Shown here piece by piece: positions 28,493-38,631 of a stretch of DNA of 64,000 nucleotides (positions are counted from its first letter, which is position 1; the number at the start of each line of letters is the position of its first letter). Below the pieces are notes generated by a model. The model was given only the letters and a program-made list of their open reading frames with translations, had not been told where the DNA came from and searched no databases. This DNA comes from Bacillus solimangrovi (GTDB lineage: Bacteria; Bacillota; Bacilli; Bacillales; Bacillaceae_N). The stretch covers positions 62,001 to 126,000 of the forward strand of contig NZ_MJEH01000061.1 in assembly GCF_001742425.1 (NCBI RefSeq). The letters are read 5' to 3'. Position numbers and translations under genes: made by a program.

Positions 28493-30460
28493 TTATGAAT
28501 GTTTAAAATAATCGACAAGCCCATCATAGATCGCTTGTACAGCTTGTTCCTGATATTGTGATGTATTCACAAGAGCTTCCTCATTTGCATTTGATAGGAA
28601 ACCAAGCTCGATTAATGCAGCGGGTTGATAATTTTCACGCACTACGTGTAGATCTCCAAATTTTGCTGTACGATCTTTTCGTTTCGTCTGTGTAATTAAT
28701 TGTTTATGGATCGCCGAAGCGAGAGGATAATCCTTTTGTTTATTATAATAAAACGACCCTACTCCGTTCACACTTGTATCACGGACACTATCATAATGAA
28801 GGCTAACGAAGGCATCTGCTTCGTAATGGTGCGAGATACTAACTCGATATTTCAATGTAAGTTTCCGATCGTCTTTACGAGTGAGAATCACTTGAGCGTT
28901 CGACTGTTTTAATTTCTCTGCTAAGGCTAACGCTGTTTTTAATGTTAAGTCTTTTTCTTCTGTTCCAGTAAAGCCTGTAGTTCCACTATCATCTCCACCA
29001 TGACCTGGGTCAATGACAATTACTTTCCCGTTTAGCGGATTAGATTGGTCATTTTTCGGTTTCAAGTTTGTAGCGACTATCCATGAAGCAACATAGGCTT
29101 TTTTCCCATTTGTAATCTTAATTTCATACCAATCTCGATCATGTTTGATTGCCTGATATGTAGTGCCCTTCGAAGCATTTCCAACGATTTTCCCTGTTAA
29201 TGAAGGTTCACTTCTTAAGTTTGTTCCTTCGTTTAATATCGTTATCGTCTCAGCTTCAATAGGTTCTATAGAAGAGAGGTCTACTAGGTATTCGTTATAG
29301 ACCCAGCCTGTCCCATTTTCTGTTTTAACTTTACTCCATTTGTCTTGTTCAACTAGAACACTTACTTGCTCAGACTCTATAAACTTCCCAATAATTGGTG
29401 AATCTAGTGAAGGTTCTTTACGGACATTCAAAATTGTTGCCGTAACAACTTGTTTTTTCTCAGTAGAGAGTGCTGTTTGTTCATTTGTTTCTGAGACAAA
29501 TGATGCGTTTATCCACCCTTTTTGATCGCCAACTAATTCGTACCATTCATCTTGTTTCTCGTTAACTGCAAGTATGTCATTTATTGTCACTTTACCAACA
29601 ATCTCACTTGTTGTTGATGGTTGTTTTCGAATGTTTAACGAATCTACGTTAACTGTTACCCATTTTTGTTCAATTTCTATTGGAGCGGTTTGTTTTTCGG
29701 TTGTAAATTCTGCTGCTACCCAACCCGTTTTGTTTTCGGTTTTCACTTGCAACCATTCATCAGTCTGTTGAATTACTTGGACTATTTCACCTTCTTTCAA
29801 CTGTCCAACTATATCACTAGTTGTATTAGCTGATTGACGGATGTTAAGGATGGGAACTATTACAGTTACTGTTTTTTCTTCAGGTTCCTCTACCGATTCA
29901 GATTGTGGATTATTGTTATTACTTGCTGTTAAATAACGTGAAGCAGCCCAACCAGTAGTGTCGTTATATTGAATTTTAGTCCAATCACCTTGTTCGGAAA
30001 CTTTTGTATAATTTTTGTTTTTATCCATGTAACCTAGAGATTCGTAATCTAAGCCAGGTCCGTTACGAACACGAAGGTTATCTACGGTACTTATTACATA
30101 TTCTGAAGTCGATACTTTTTCTTTCTCTTTCTCTATTACTAATTCTGTATCTTTTTCCACGTTATTTTGATTTGCAGAAGCAGTATTATCGATTGTTTCT
30201 AATAACCAAGAAGCGATCCAGCCACTTGTACCGTTATTTAATTTTATTTTAGACCAATCGTTTTGTTGATCAATGAGTTCAAATGTATTGCCCTTTTCTA
30301 TTTCTGTAAGAACTTTACCACCGATGTTTGGTGCATCTCTTACAATAACAGAGTCAGAAATAATAGTAACTTGCTGTGCGTATGTTTGATTAATTGATAA
30401 TGAAAAGATAGAAAGCAATAGTGTAAGTATTAAGCTAAGTGAAATGTGTCGCCTTAACAA
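28493..30460 (-). CDS. N-acetylmuramoyl-L-alanine amidase with six SH3b domains
   Basis: A secreted peptidoglycan hydrolase of 655 residues, similar in layout to B. subtilis YrvJ. A signal peptide (about 1-30, ending TYAQQ) is followed by six bacterial SH3 (SH3_3) repeats at about 31-90, 115-175, 190-250, 265-325, 335-395 and 400-460, each with an LxxRxxPxxxxxIxG core. The Amidase_3 domain follows (about 475-650), with zinc ligands in DPGHGG, the EKDL glutamate and SLHYD, and catalytic Glu in ALIELGF. TTG 30460 follows AAAGGGGGAG; the frame upstream is less likely. The dtd terminator lies between the convergent ends. Confidence 0.9.
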   Translation of the reverse strand: MLRRHISLSLILTLLLSIFSLSINQTYAQQVTIISDSVIVRDAPNIGGKVLTEIEKGNTFELIDQQNDWSKIKLNNGTSGWIASWLLETIDNTASANQNNVEKDTELVIEKEKEKVSTSEYVISTVDNLRVRNGPGLDYESLGYMDKNKNYTKVSEQGDWTKIQYNDTTGWAASRYLTASNNNNPQSESVEEPEEKTVTVIVPILNIRQSANTTSDIVGQLKEGEIVQVIQQTDEWLQVKTENKTGWVAAEFTTEKQTAPIEIEQKWVTVNVDSLNIRKQPSTTSEIVGKVTINDILAVNEKQDEWYELVGDQKGWINASFVSETNEQTALSTEKKQVVTATILNVRKEPSLDSPIIGKFIESEQVSVLVEQDKWSKVKTENGTGWVYNEYLVDLSSIEPIEAETITILNEGTNLRSEPSLTGKIVGNASKGTTYQAIKHDRDWYEIKITNGKKAYVASWIVATNLKPKNDQSNPLNGKVIVIDPGHGGDDSGTTGFTGTEEKDLTLKTALALAEKLKQSNAQVILTRKDDRKLTLKYRVSISHHYEADAFVSLHYDSVRDTSVNGVGSFYYNKQKDYPLASAIHKQLITQTKRKDRTAKFGDLHVVRENYQPAALIELGFLSNANEEALVNTSQYQEQAVQAIYDGLVDYFKHS

Positions 30461-30642
30461 GCGAACTCCCCCTTTGTTCTCGATATCCATTTTTTTGAAT
30501 GTAAGTTGTCATTATTGAGTGGACAGAGGTTCCTGTTCGATTAATTTCGAGTTTATTCTAGTGAAATCCTCGTTATTTTGAAAAATTTTTCTCATTTTGG
30601 ACATGCTAAAAGTAATTGATAAAATGAGAAAGGACAGATAAC

Positions 30643-30819
30643 ATGCGTTCAAATGGAAAAATGATGAGAAGTGGATCACCAGTTCATCAAATGAATCAAA
30701 CCCATTTTCGTGAAAAAGGTGAGCGTGATGACCATCCTTGGTTGCCAAATGTTATAGAAGAAAGTGGCATAAGTAGCAATGCTTTTAAACAATTTAAAGA
30801 TTTAACAAACCGATGTTAA
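30643..30819 (+). CDS. Small hypothetical protein upstream of the hisS T-box
   Basis: An open frame of 58 codons (product begins MRSNGKMMRSGSPVHQMNQ) with AAAGGAC 8-9 bases before the ATG. It is hydrophilic, His- and Gln-rich in the first third and ends in a short helix-like stretch. I do not recognise a family. The gap between the amidase and the T-box would otherwise be empty. It may be a real small gene or a chance frame. Confidence 0.4.
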   Translation: MRSNGKMMRSGSPVHQMNQTHFREKGERDDHPWLPNVIEESGISSNAFKQFKDLTNRC

Positions 30820-30861
30820 TTTTACCACAAAAAAACATGAAACTCATGAGGCATTTTCAAC

Positions 30862-30890
30862 TTGACAAGAAGTGAAATCATTCGTAACAT
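30862..30890 (+). promoter_or_regulatory. Promoter of the hisS-aspS transcription unit
   Basis: TTGACA (30862-30867) and TAACAT (30885-30890) with 17 bases spacing, directly upstream of the T-box leader. Confidence 0.7.
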
Positions 30891-30896
30891 AAAGAG

Positions 30897-31188
30897 AAAT
30901 TAAATGAAGATCGGAACTAATGAACCGGTGAACCAGTGATAGAGAAAAGTAATTAAGAAAACAAGTGGACAGAGAAGAGTGCCTTGGCTGGAAGCATTCT
31001 ACACGATGACTTAATGAACGAACACTCTGGAGGTTTCTCTCTGAACAGTATATTACTTACTAGGAGTAGAACGTAGTCAGGCGTTAACTGATTGAGCTGA
31101 AAGCAATGGTAAATTGCTTTAATTAGGGTGGCACCGCGGGTAACTCTCGTCCCTTCTTTTTTAGTAAAGAAGGGATGGGAGTTTTTTT
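30897..31188 (+). ncRNA. T-box leader of hisS-aspS
   Basis: A tRNA-sensing leader. The invariant T-box AGGGTGGCACCGCGGG is at 31125-31140, followed by the terminator (arms about 31144-31159 and 31166-31181, then seven T). Stem I lies in about 30950-31050, closed by AGAGAA/TTCTCT; the AGAGTG/CACTCT pairing lies above it. A His codon CAC at 31023-31025 is a candidate specifier, but I cannot place the specifier loop with certainty. Uncharged tRNA-His would favour the antiterminator and expression of hisS-aspS. Confidence 0.93.
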
Positions 31189-31234
31189 ATTTCCGAAACA
31201 TTTTAAAGGTATAGTAAGCAAGGAGGAAACAAGT

Positions 31235-32506
31235 ATGGCAATACAAATTCCACGCGGAACACAAGATATTTTGCCAGGTGATGTAGAAGTTTGGCAATAT
31301 ATAGAAAAGATAGTTCGTGAAGTATGTAGTACGTACCAATATAAAGAAGTGAGAACGCCTATTTTTGAACATACTGAGTTATTCCAACGAGGTGTTGGTG
31401 ATACGACAGATATCGTTCAAAAGGAGATGTATACATTTAAAGATCGTGGTGATCGTAGTATTACACTTCGTCCAGAAGGTACAGCTTCAACTGTTCGTGC
31501 ATTTGTTGAAAACAAATTATATGGACAGCCAACACAACCGACGAAATTGTATTATATCGGACCAATGTTCCGTTATGAACGACCACAAGCAGGGCGAATG
31601 CGTCAATTCCATCAATTTGGAGTAGAGGCATTAGGTAGTAATGATCCAGCATTAGATGCCGAAGTTTTGGCTCTAGCAATCAACATCTATTCGAAGCTTG
31701 GATTAAAAAAGTTAAAGCTTGTTATTAATAGTCTTGGTGATAATGAAAGTCGTACAGCGCATCGAGATGCGTTGGTTGAACACTTTAAACCACGCATCGG
31801 AGAGTTTTGTTCAGATTGCCAAGGAAGGTTAGAAAAAAACCCGCTACGCATTCTTGATTGCAAAAAAGATCGTGACCATGAATTAATGGGAACTGCACCA
31901 GCAATTCTTGAGTTTCTTAATGAGGAGTCTCACGCTTACTTTGAAAAAGTTAAAGCTTATTTAACAGCTATGGGAATTCAATTTGAAGTCGACTCAACCC
32001 TTGTTCGTGGTTTAGATTATTATAATCACACAACATTTGAAATTATGAGTGAAGCTGAAGGATTTGGAGCGATAACAACATTGGCTGGTGGTGGTCGTTA
32101 TAATGGCTTAGTTGAAGATATCGGAGGGCCCGAAACACCAGGTATTGGGTTTGGATTTGGGATTGAACGTGTTGTCATGGCTCTTCAAGCTGAAAATACA
32201 TCCTATCCAACGCAAGAAGGCATTGACTGTTATGTAGTTGCGATGGGACCAGAAGCGGAATTGAAAGCAGTTCAACTGTTAAATGAATTACGTCAGAACG
32301 GTATTCATGCAGAGAAAGATTATCAAGGTAAGAAGATGAAAGCTCAGTTTAAATCTGCGAATCGTCTTCAAGCAACATATACGGCAGTACTAGGTGATAC
32401 TGAGTTGGAACAGCAAGTGATAAATGTGAAACATATGGAAACAGGTGAACAAGAACAGATTGCTCTTGATAAGTTCATCGAATACATGAAGAAGGTAACT
32501 CAATAA
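31235..32506 (+). CDS. hisS: Histidyl-tRNA synthetase
   Basis: Class II synthetase of 423 residues. It starts [15 protein letters not shown]; motif 1 is in the early region, motif 2 is in [20 protein letters not shown] (about 112-131), the histidine motif [13 protein letters not shown] is near 258 and motif 3 is in [15 protein letters not shown] (about 302-316). An anticodon-binding domain occupies about 330-423. ATG 31235 follows AGGAGGAA; the frame from 31175 lies within the T-box terminator. It is controlled by the upstream T-box and is followed after 17 bases by aspS. Confidence 0.98.
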   Translation: MAIQIPRGTQDILPGDVEVWQYIEKIVREVCSTYQYKEVRTPIFEHTELFQRGVGDTTDIVQKEMYTFKDRGDRSITLRPEGTASTVRAFVENKLYGQPTQPTKLYYIGPMFRYERPQAGRMRQFHQFGVEALGSNDPALDAEVLALAINIYSKLGLKKLKLVINSLGDNESRTAHRDALVEHFKPRIGEFCSDCQGRLEKNPLRILDCKKDRDHELMGTAPAILEFLNEESHAYFEKVKAYLTAMGIQFEVDSTLVRGLDYYNHTTFEIMSEAEGFGAITTLAGGGRYNGLVEDIGGPETPGIGFGFGIERVVMALQAENTSYPTQEGIDCYVVAMGPEAELKAVQLLNELRQNGIHAEKDYQGKKMKAQFKSANRLQATYTAVLGDTELEQQVINVKHMETGEQEQIALDKFIEYMKKVTQ

Positions 32507-32523
32507 ATAAGGGGGAAATGAAC

Positions 32524-34281
32524 ATGTCAAACGCATATGGTAGAACACATTATTGTGGAGAAGTAAGGGAAACCAATGTTGGAGAAAAGGTTCAACTAAA
32601 AGGTTGGGTTCAAAAACGCCGTGACTTAGGTGGTTTAATATTTCTTGACTTACGTGATCGTACTGGTCTAGTTCAAGTTGTGTTTAACCCTGAAGTATCG
32701 AAGGAAGCATTGGAAATCGCTGAAACTATTCGCAGCGAATTTGTACTTGATATCAAAGGGGAAGTATTTGCTCGTGATGAGAAAACGTATAACGAGAAGA
32801 TCTCGACGGGAAAAATTGAAGTTCATGCAGATGAAGTAACAATCTTAAATAAGGCGAAAACAACGCCATTTTTAGTTGATGATGAGGATGTATCAGAAGA
32901 ATTACGATTGAAGTATCGCTACATTGACCTTCGCCGTTCTGAGATGCAGGAGACTTTTAAGTTACGCCACCGTGTTACGAAAACGATTCGTGATTTCTTA
33001 GATGAAGAAACATTTTTGGAAGTTGAAACACCAATGCTTACGAAAAGTACTCCTGAAGGAGCACGTGATTATCTAGTTCCTAGTCGTGTTCATGATGGGA
33101 AGTTCTATGCATTGCCACAATCACCTCAGCTATTCAAACAGTTATTGATGGTGTCAGGCTTCGATCGATATTATCAAATTGCACGTTGCTTCCGTGATGA
33201 AGACTTACGTGCTGACCGTCAGCCTGAATTCACGCAAGTTGATATTGAAACTTCCTTCATGGATCAAGAGCAACTTCTTAGCATGATGGAACGTATGATG
33301 GCGAGTGTAATGAGTGTTTCGAAAGGGATCGACATTACAACACCGTTCCCTCGTATGACTTATGATGAAGCAATGGCACGATATGGTTCTGATAAGCCTG
33401 ACACTCGTTTTGAAATGGAACTTGTAGATGTAACAGAGATTGTGAAGGATTCGAACTTCAAAGTGTTTGCTAGCGCTCAACAAGTTAAAGCAATTAACGT
33501 AAAGGGTGCAGCAGATAACTATTCTCGTAAAGACATTGACAAACTAACAGAGTTTGTAAAACCATATGGTGCAAAAGGATTAGCGTGGTTGAAGGTTGAT
33601 GCAGAAGGTATAAGTGGTCCAATTGCTAAGTTCTTTAGTGAAGAAGAAATAGCAGCCCTTCAACAAACATTAGGATCAGAAGCAGGAGATTTATTGCTAT
33701 TTGTAGCCGATGCGAAAAACGTTGTTGCAAGTAGTCTAGGAGCTTTGCGTGTTAAGCTTGGTAAAGAACTTGACCTTATTGATCAAACGAAATTCAATTT
33801 CCTTTGGGTGACAGATTGGCCGTTGCTTGAATTTGACCCTGAGTCTGGTCGTTATTCTGCAGCACATCATCCTTTTACGATGCCATTGCGTGACGATCTT
33901 AAATATTTTGATGAAAGCCCTGAGAAAATCCGTGCTGAAGCATATGACCTTGTCTTAAATGGTTATGAGCTTGGTGGCGGTTCATTACGTATTTATGAAC
34001 GTGATATTCAAGAGAAGATGTTTAAGATGTTAGGTTTTAGTGAAGAGGAAGCACGCGAACAGTTTGGATTCTTACTCGACGCATTTGAGTATGGTACACC
34101 ACCACATGCTGGAATTGCATTTGGTCTAGACCGTTTAGTGATGATTCTTGCAGGACGTACAAACTTACGTGATACAATTGCATTCCCTAAAACTGCAAAT
34201 GCAAGTTGCTTATTAACAGAAGCACCTGGAGAAGTAAGTACTGATCAGTTGTTAGATTTGAATCTGCAAGTTCGGTTATAA
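32524..34281 (+). CDS. aspS: Aspartyl-tRNA synthetase
   Basis: Bacterial-type AspRS of 585 residues. An OB-fold anticodon domain (about 1-105) is followed by the class II core with [20 protein letters not shown] (motif 2, about 215-234), a GAD insertion (about 290-410), and motif 3 [15 protein letters not shown] (about 525-539). ATG 32524 is chosen over ATG 32518 because it is 8 bases from AAGGGGGA. It shares the hisS T-box leader; no separate promoter is seen. Whether it is discriminating or charges tRNA-Asn too cannot be told here. Confidence 0.98.
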   Translation: MSNAYGRTHYCGEVRETNVGEKVQLKGWVQKRRDLGGLIFLDLRDRTGLVQVVFNPEVSKEALEIAETIRSEFVLDIKGEVFARDEKTYNEKISTGKIEVHADEVTILNKAKTTPFLVDDEDVSEELRLKYRYIDLRRSEMQETFKLRHRVTKTIRDFLDEETFLEVETPMLTKSTPEGARDYLVPSRVHDGKFYALPQSPQLFKQLLMVSGFDRYYQIARCFRDEDLRADRQPEFTQVDIETSFMDQEQLLSMMERMMASVMSVSKGIDITTPFPRMTYDEAMARYGSDKPDTRFEMELVDVTEIVKDSNFKVFASAQQVKAINVKGAADNYSRKDIDKLTEFVKPYGAKGLAWLKVDAEGISGPIAKFFSEEEIAALQQTLGSEAGDLLLFVADAKNVVASSLGALRVKLGKELDLIDQTKFNFLWVTDWPLLEFDPESGRYSAAHHPFTMPLRDDLKYFDESPEKIRAEAYDLVLNGYELGGGSLRIYERDIQEKMFKMLGFSEEEAREQFGFLLDAFEYGTPPHAGIAFGLDRLVMILAGRTNLRDTIAFPKTANASCLLTEAPGEVSTDQLLDLNLQVRL

Positions 34282-34362
34282 TATAGGTAATTATGAAACG
34301 TATTTATGAACAAAATTTTGAACTTTTTCTTCAAAAAAATGTTTGTTAGTTGGACTTTTATC

Positions 34363-34391
34363 TTGCGCCTACAATAACCATATGCTATGAT
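34363..34391 (+). promoter_or_regulatory. Promoter of the 6S RNA
   Basis: TTGCGC (34363-34368) and TATGAT (34386-34391) with 17 bases spacing place a transcription start near 34398, just before the 6S closing helix. Confidence 0.65.
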
Positions 34392-34397
34392 TCAATT

Positions 34398-34590
34398 AAC
34401 AACAGTCCTGAGGTGTTCGTTATCCACGAGATGTTTTGACCGAACAGCTATAACTACGGGAGCTTAATGTTTTCAAGTCGCGTACAGGCCTCTCGTTAGA
34501 GGAAGTATAAATCTTGGATCAGGGCACCCACCTGCCGAGAGCGGGTTCAAAACAAAGGTTATGATGACGGCACATGCGGGACTTACACTA
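34398..34590 (+). ncRNA. bsrA: 6S RNA (RNA polymerase regulator)
   Basis: A structured RNA of about 190 bases in the position of B. subtilis 6S-1 (bsrA), between aspS and tcdA (yrvM). The closing helix pairs AGTCCTG (about 34404) with CGGGACT (34577-34583). Internal elements typical of Firmicutes 6S RNA are GAGGTGTTCG near the 5' end and the GGGCACCCACCTG and GAGCGGGTTCAAAAC segments on the 3' side. 6S RNA mimics an open promoter and binds sigma-A RNA polymerase. Confidence 0.85.
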
Positions 34591-34601
34591 TAGTCCATAC
34601 A

Positions 34602-34636
34602 GCTCTAAGGGATATCTTTCTCTTAGGGCTTTTTGT
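34602..34636 (+). terminator. Terminator after 6S RNA
   Basis: Stem AGCTCTAAG/CTTAGGGCT with an 11-base loop, followed by TTTTT. Confidence 0.85.
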
Positions 34637-34866
34637 TATGTACAATCGTAATAGTCAGAGTGAGAAATTGAAAATTTCAACACTATAGGATTGGATCACC
34701 TGCTATAAATTATATTTTTAATTACTATAGAGATATATTGTGTCTTATTAATCCGATGAATTTAGTTGAATTTTATTAAAAGTATGTTATAGTTTTTTTC
34801 GGATACAATGAATAAATACAATGTAATGATTCCTTTAAATAATATTGAATGTTGGAGTGAAAAGAA

Positions 34867-35637
34867 ATGTTGCATCAATTTTCTAGAAATGAACTGGCTT
34901 TCGGTAAGGAAGGTTTAGATCGATTAAAAAATAGCAGTGTTGCAATACTTGGAATTGGTGGAGTTGGTTCATTTGCTGCTGAAGCTTTAGCAAGAAGTGG
35001 TGTAGGTCGTCTAATTCTTGTAGACAAAGATGATGTTGATATTACAAATGTAAATCGTCAAATTCATGCACTTCTCTCAACAGTAGGTCGTCCTAAAGCA
35101 GATTTAATGAAAGAACGTATCGCAGATATTAATCCTGAGTGTGAAGTGATTTCATTAAAGATGTTCTATACAGATGAAACGTATGAGGAATTTTTCTCTT
35201 ATGAACCAGACTATGTTATTGATGCATCTGATACAATATGCTATAAGATCCATCTTATGAAACAATGTTTACAACGTAAAACACCGATCATCTCAAGTAT
35301 GGGTGCAGCTAATAAAATGGATCCAACTCGTTTTCAAATTACGGATATTTCTAAAACACATACAGATCCAATTGCAAGAGTTATTCGTCAAAAATTACGA
35401 AAAGAAGGCATTCGAAAAGGGATAAAAGTAGTTTTCTCTGATGAGAGTCCAATTCGCATTCGTGAAGATGTTCGAGAGAAAGTCGGCTCTAACGATGAAA
35501 ATGCAATTCGAAAAGCAAAGTTACCACCATCTTCGAATGCATTTGTTCCATCTACTGCTGGGTTAATTATGGCATCTGATGTAGTGCAACAACTTCTTAA
35601 TGGTGTAAAAATTGACAGAGTAAGCCATGATAAATAA
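34867..35637 (+). CDS. tcdA: tRNA threonylcarbamoyladenosine dehydratase
   Basis: An E1-like enzyme (CsdL/YrvM) that cyclises t6A37 to ct6A37 in ANN-decoding tRNAs, using ATP. The 256-residue protein has the Rossmann ATP site GIGGVGS (about 30-36), the conserved DxDDVDITNVNRQIHA (about 55-70) and a C-terminal helical membrane-facing tail. ATG 34867 follows GGAGTGAAAAG. The gene is monocistronic: 6S RNA precedes it and a long palindrome follows. Confidence 0.93.
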   Translation: MLHQFSRNELAFGKEGLDRLKNSSVAILGIGGVGSFAAEALARSGVGRLILVDKDDVDITNVNRQIHALLSTVGRPKADLMKERIADINPECEVISLKMFYTDETYEEFFSYEPDYVIDASDTICYKIHLMKQCLQRKTPIISSMGAANKMDPTRFQITDISKTHTDPIARVIRQKLRKEGIRKGIKVVFSDESPIRIREDVREKVGSNDENAIRKAKLPPSSNAFVPSTAGLIMASDVVQQLLNGVKIDRVSHDK

Positions 35638-35656
35638 ATAGCACTGACTGACGTTA

Positions 35657-35698
35657 AAATGCCCGATTGATTAGGTATACCTAATCAATCGGGCATTT
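35657..35698. terminator. 42-bp perfect palindrome, probable bidirectional terminator
   Basis: A perfect inverted repeat of 21 bp per arm with no spacer, centred on GTATAC; each arm reads AAATGCCCGATTGATTAGG plus two centre bases. It separates the convergent tcdA and rsfA-family genes. T-runs on either side are short (TTTCACTTT on plus, TTTTAACG on minus). Confidence 0.8.
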
Positions 35699-35711
35699 CA
35701 CTTTATCTATT

Positions 35712-36314
35712 TTAAGCTTGATCTTGTGTGACTTCACGAAGGTCTGTTGGTGGAAATATGAACTGTCTGGCTCTGTCCATAATACCAACAAGTGCTTGAT
35801 AGTCTTCTTGGATCGTTTTATGCTTGACTGAGAGATTCTGTAGCTTTTTTTCATATGCTTCTTTTTTTGCAATTAAGGCATCGTACCTATTCTTTACAGT
35901 TGTATACTCTTTTTCTTGATTTGAAAGGTGATGTTCCTCGTCTTTCCATCTCATTAGAAATGCGATTGCTTTATCAACAGTCAGTTCATTTTGTGTTTGA
36001 TTATGATTAGGTGAATAAACTGTATTTATGTCATCTGTCATTTCTACGTCTGTTGTTTCAAAAGCTCTGATCGGTTTGTTTTCGAGTCTTTGTCTTTCTT
36101 TGCGCTGTTTCTTAGCAATTTCAACAGCTTGATCATATTTTTGTCGTACTTCTGAATTCCAGCGAAAACCACAAGCTGCTGACGTACGGTGTAAGTGTGA
36201 ACCTACCTCCTCGAAGGCTTTCAATTGTGTACTTCCTTCTCGAATATGTCTAAGGACGGTTTCAGCTAATATTAAATCATCTTCATGTGACCATGCATCT
36301 TGACGAATTTTCAT
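35712..36314 (-). CDS. RsfA-family sporulation transcriptional regulator
   Basis: A 200-residue protein with an N-terminal Myb/SANT-like DNA-binding domain (about 5-60; [20 protein letters not shown] and [15 protein letters not shown]) followed by a long coiled coil (about 120-185), the layout of RsfA and YlbO. RsfA fine-tunes sigma-F-dependent forespore genes in B. subtilis; which paralogue this is cannot be settled. ATG 36314 is 8 bases after GAGAGGAG; a TTG one codon earlier is too close. It lies between tcdA and rarA, where B. subtilis has no such gene. The window contains several candidate sigma-F/G targets. Confidence 0.82.
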   Translation of the reverse strand: MKIRQDAWSHEDDLILAETVLRHIREGSTQLKAFEEVGSHLHRTSAACGFRWNSEVRQKYDQAVEIAKKQRKERQRLENKPIRAFETTDVEMTDDINTVYSPNHNQTQNELTVDKAIAFLMRWKDEEHHLSNQEKEYTTVKNRYDALIAKKEAYEKKLQNLSVKHKTIQEDYQALVGIMDRARQFIFPPTDLREVTQDQA

Positions 36315-36504
36315 CAAAATCGCTCCTCTCTTTAACTATTCATTTGTTTTCTATCATTCTTACCAATTTTTAAGAGGTGTATACATAGTCTTTAATTACA
36401 ATATTTATTATGTATCTACGAATACTTCGATCACACCGATAAAGCGTGGCAGGTTAGATGAGATTTAGAAAAGCATCAAGAGTGTTTCGAGTTCGATTTG
36501 CACT

Positions 36505-37776
36505 TTATGAACGTTTAAGGAACTTGGCATACAGCTTACTTAATCCTTGTTCAAACTTTCCAGTTGTTTTAGGTTCGTAATAGATTTTGTTTTTCAGATT
36601 AGTAGGTAGATATTGTTGCTCAATCCAACCACCTTCATAATCATGAGGGTATTTGTAATTAATACCTCTCCCTAACTCCTTCGCTCCAATATAGTGGGAA
36701 TCTTTTAAATGTGCAGGAACTTCACCAATTTTTCCTGTTCTTAAATCAGTTAGTGCTGCATCAATTGCAATGTATGCAGAATTTGATTTCGGTGCAAGGC
36801 ATAATTCAATGACTGCATTTGCAAGAGGTATACGTGCTTCAGGAAAGCCGATGCGTTCAGCTGCTTCAAGTGCAGTTAATGTTCGCTGACCTGCTTGAGG
36901 GTGGGCTAGACCAATATCTTCATAAGCAATAACGAGCAATCTTCTACTTATACTAGGTAAGTCACCAGCTTCAATTAACCGAGCTAAATAATGCAAAGAG
37001 GCGTTTACATCGCTACCACGAATCGATTTTTGAAAAGCTGATAATACATCATAATGTGCATCACCTTGTTTATCATGTGTAAATGATTTTTTTTGAATAC
37101 ATTCCTCTACTGTTGCTTTTGATATAGAAATAACCCCTTCTTCATTTTCATCAGATGAAATAACAGCTAGTTCAAGCGCATTTAAAGCACTTCGAACATC
37201 TCCTCCACACAATTCTGCTAATGTGTCTAAAGCGTTATTCTCATCTACAACTGTATATTTCCCTAAACCATTTTTTTCATCGTTTAGGGCACGTGTTAAC
37301 GCTTGTTTAATATCAACTTGTTGAAGTGGTCTTAATTCGAAAATTTGACATCTACTACGAATAGCTGGATTAATTGAGTGATAGGGGTTCATAGTTGTCG
37401 CGCCAATTAATGTAATTAAACCACTCTCTAAGTGTGGTAGTAAGAAATCTTGCTTACTTTTATCTAAGCGATGTACTTCATCTAATATTAAAATGATATG
37501 ATTTGAAATCTTTGCTTCTTCAACGACAACTTGCATATCCTTTTTATTATGAGTAACTGCATTTAACGTACGGAAAGCTGAGTTTGTGCTCCCGGCGATT
37601 GCCGTTGCAATAGATGTCTTCCCGATACCTGGTGGTCCATATAGAATCATAGATGAAATGTGTTTAGACTTTACCATTCGAAATAAAATTTTTCCTTCTC
37701 CAACGAGATGCTTCTGACCGATAATTTCATCTAATTTTTTTGGTCTCATTCTGAAGGCGAGAGGTTTTTTTAACAT
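36505..37776 (-). CDS. rarA: Replication-associated recombination protein RarA
   Basis: AAA+ ATPase of the RarA/MgsA/WRNIP1 family that acts at stalled forks together with SSB. The 423-residue protein has Walker A GPPGIGKTS (about 46-54), Walker B LILDEVHRLDK (about 97-107), the sensor GATTMNP and a C-terminal tetramerisation domain rich in family motifs such as RLIEAGDLPSISRRLLVIAYEDIGLAHPQ. ATG 37776 follows AAAGGAGCG. It is divergent from the YitT-type gene. In B. subtilis yrvN lies at the same place. Confidence 0.96.
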   Translation of the reverse strand: MLKKPLAFRMRPKKLDEIIGQKHLVGEGKILFRMVKSKHISSMILYGPPGIGKTSIATAIAGSTNSAFRTLNAVTHNKKDMQVVVEEAKISNHIILILDEVHRLDKSKQDFLLPHLESGLITLIGATTMNPYHSINPAIRSRCQIFELRPLQQVDIKQALTRALNDEKNGLGKYTVVDENNALDTLAELCGGDVRSALNALELAVISSDENEEGVISISKATVEECIQKKSFTHDKQGDAHYDVLSAFQKSIRGSDVNASLHYLARLIEAGDLPSISRRLLVIAYEDIGLAHPQAGQRTLTALEAAERIGFPEARIPLANAVIELCLAPKSNSAYIAIDAALTDLRTGKIGEVPAHLKDSHYIGAKELGRGINYKYPHDYEGGWIEQQYLPTNLKNKIYYEPKTTGKFEQGLSKLYAKFLKRS

Positions 37777-37904
37777 ACGTATCGCTCCTTTATGCTAGAG
37801 TGTACCGTGATTTTTAAAAGGGAGCAAATGTAAGCAGATCATATACGGAATTTCGTGACCTGTGATATAATCTTTTGAATTGATGAGTAAATGGGGTGAG
37901 GGTG

Positions 37905-38555
37905 TTGTTTCAAAGCGTGAACAAGCGTCAGTGGGTTGTCTTTTTTATAGGTTTACTGATCATGTCTTTAGGAATTGTTTTATTAATAAAAGCAGATTTA
38001 GGAAGTGCTCCTTGGGATGTATTACATGTCGGTCTATATATGAAGGTAGGGTTAACAATTGGTACGTGGTCGATTATTGTAGGAATTATTATTTTGGGTA
38101 GCGCAGCACTGTTGGAGAGAAGGTTACCACAAGTAGGAGCTTTGCTAAACATGTTATTAGTAGGAGTTTTTATTGATTTGTATTTATTACTTCCATTCAT
38201 ACAGACGCCATCAACTTTATTAGGTAAAATTATTATGTTAATAAGTGGTATTTTCATAATTGGTTATGGAATGGGGATTTATATCGCAGCAGATTGTGGT
38301 GCTGGTCCTCGTGATAGCTTAATGTTAGTGTTATCTAATATGACAGGGTGGTCTGTTGCCAAAATTAGACTTGCAATGGAAGTAGTCGTTCTCTTTTTTG
38401 GTTGGTTACTAGGTGGTCCGGTTTTTTTAGGTACTATAATTTTCTGTATTTCGATTGGAGCAGTTGTAGGGTTTGCACTACCACAATGTCGTCAAGTACT
38501 AAGTAAATGGATGTATGAAGGAGTTAAAGTTGAACATAGCTTTAGCCAACAGTGA
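37905..38555 (+). CDS. YczE/YitT-family membrane protein
   Basis: A protein of about 216 residues with five to six membrane segments. Family motifs are the KADLGSAPWDVLHVGLY stretch (about 25-41) and ADCGAGPRDSLMLVLSN (about 123-139). Related proteins (YczE, YyaS) are integral membrane proteins of poorly known role. TTG 37905 or GTG 37902 follows GGGGTGAGG; a GTG at 37896 lies inside that site. It stands between divergent rarA and cymR. Confidence 0.8.
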   Translation: MFQSVNKRQWVVFFIGLLIMSLGIVLLIKADLGSAPWDVLHVGLYMKVGLTIGTWSIIVGIIILGSAALLERRLPQVGALLNMLLVGVFIDLYLLLPFIQTPSTLLGKIIMLISGIFIIGYGMGIYIAADCGAGPRDSLMLVLSNMTGWSVAKIRLAMEVVVLFFGWLLGGPVFLGTIIFCISIGAVVGFALPQCRQVLSKWMYEGVKVEHSFSQQ

Positions 38556-38585
38556 GTTGTGTCAAATGCATCTTAGTCTGTTTCG

Positions 38586-38594
38586 TGCTATAAT
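38586..38594 (+). promoter_or_regulatory. Extended -10 promoter of cymR
   Basis: TGCTATAAT at 38586-38594 is a perfect extended -10; no good -35 is seen at 16-18 bases. It lies 38 bases before the cymR start. Confidence 0.6.
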
Positions 38595-38631
38595 AGCAAC
38601 GGTTTCGACGTAAACAATAGGGGTGAAGAAA

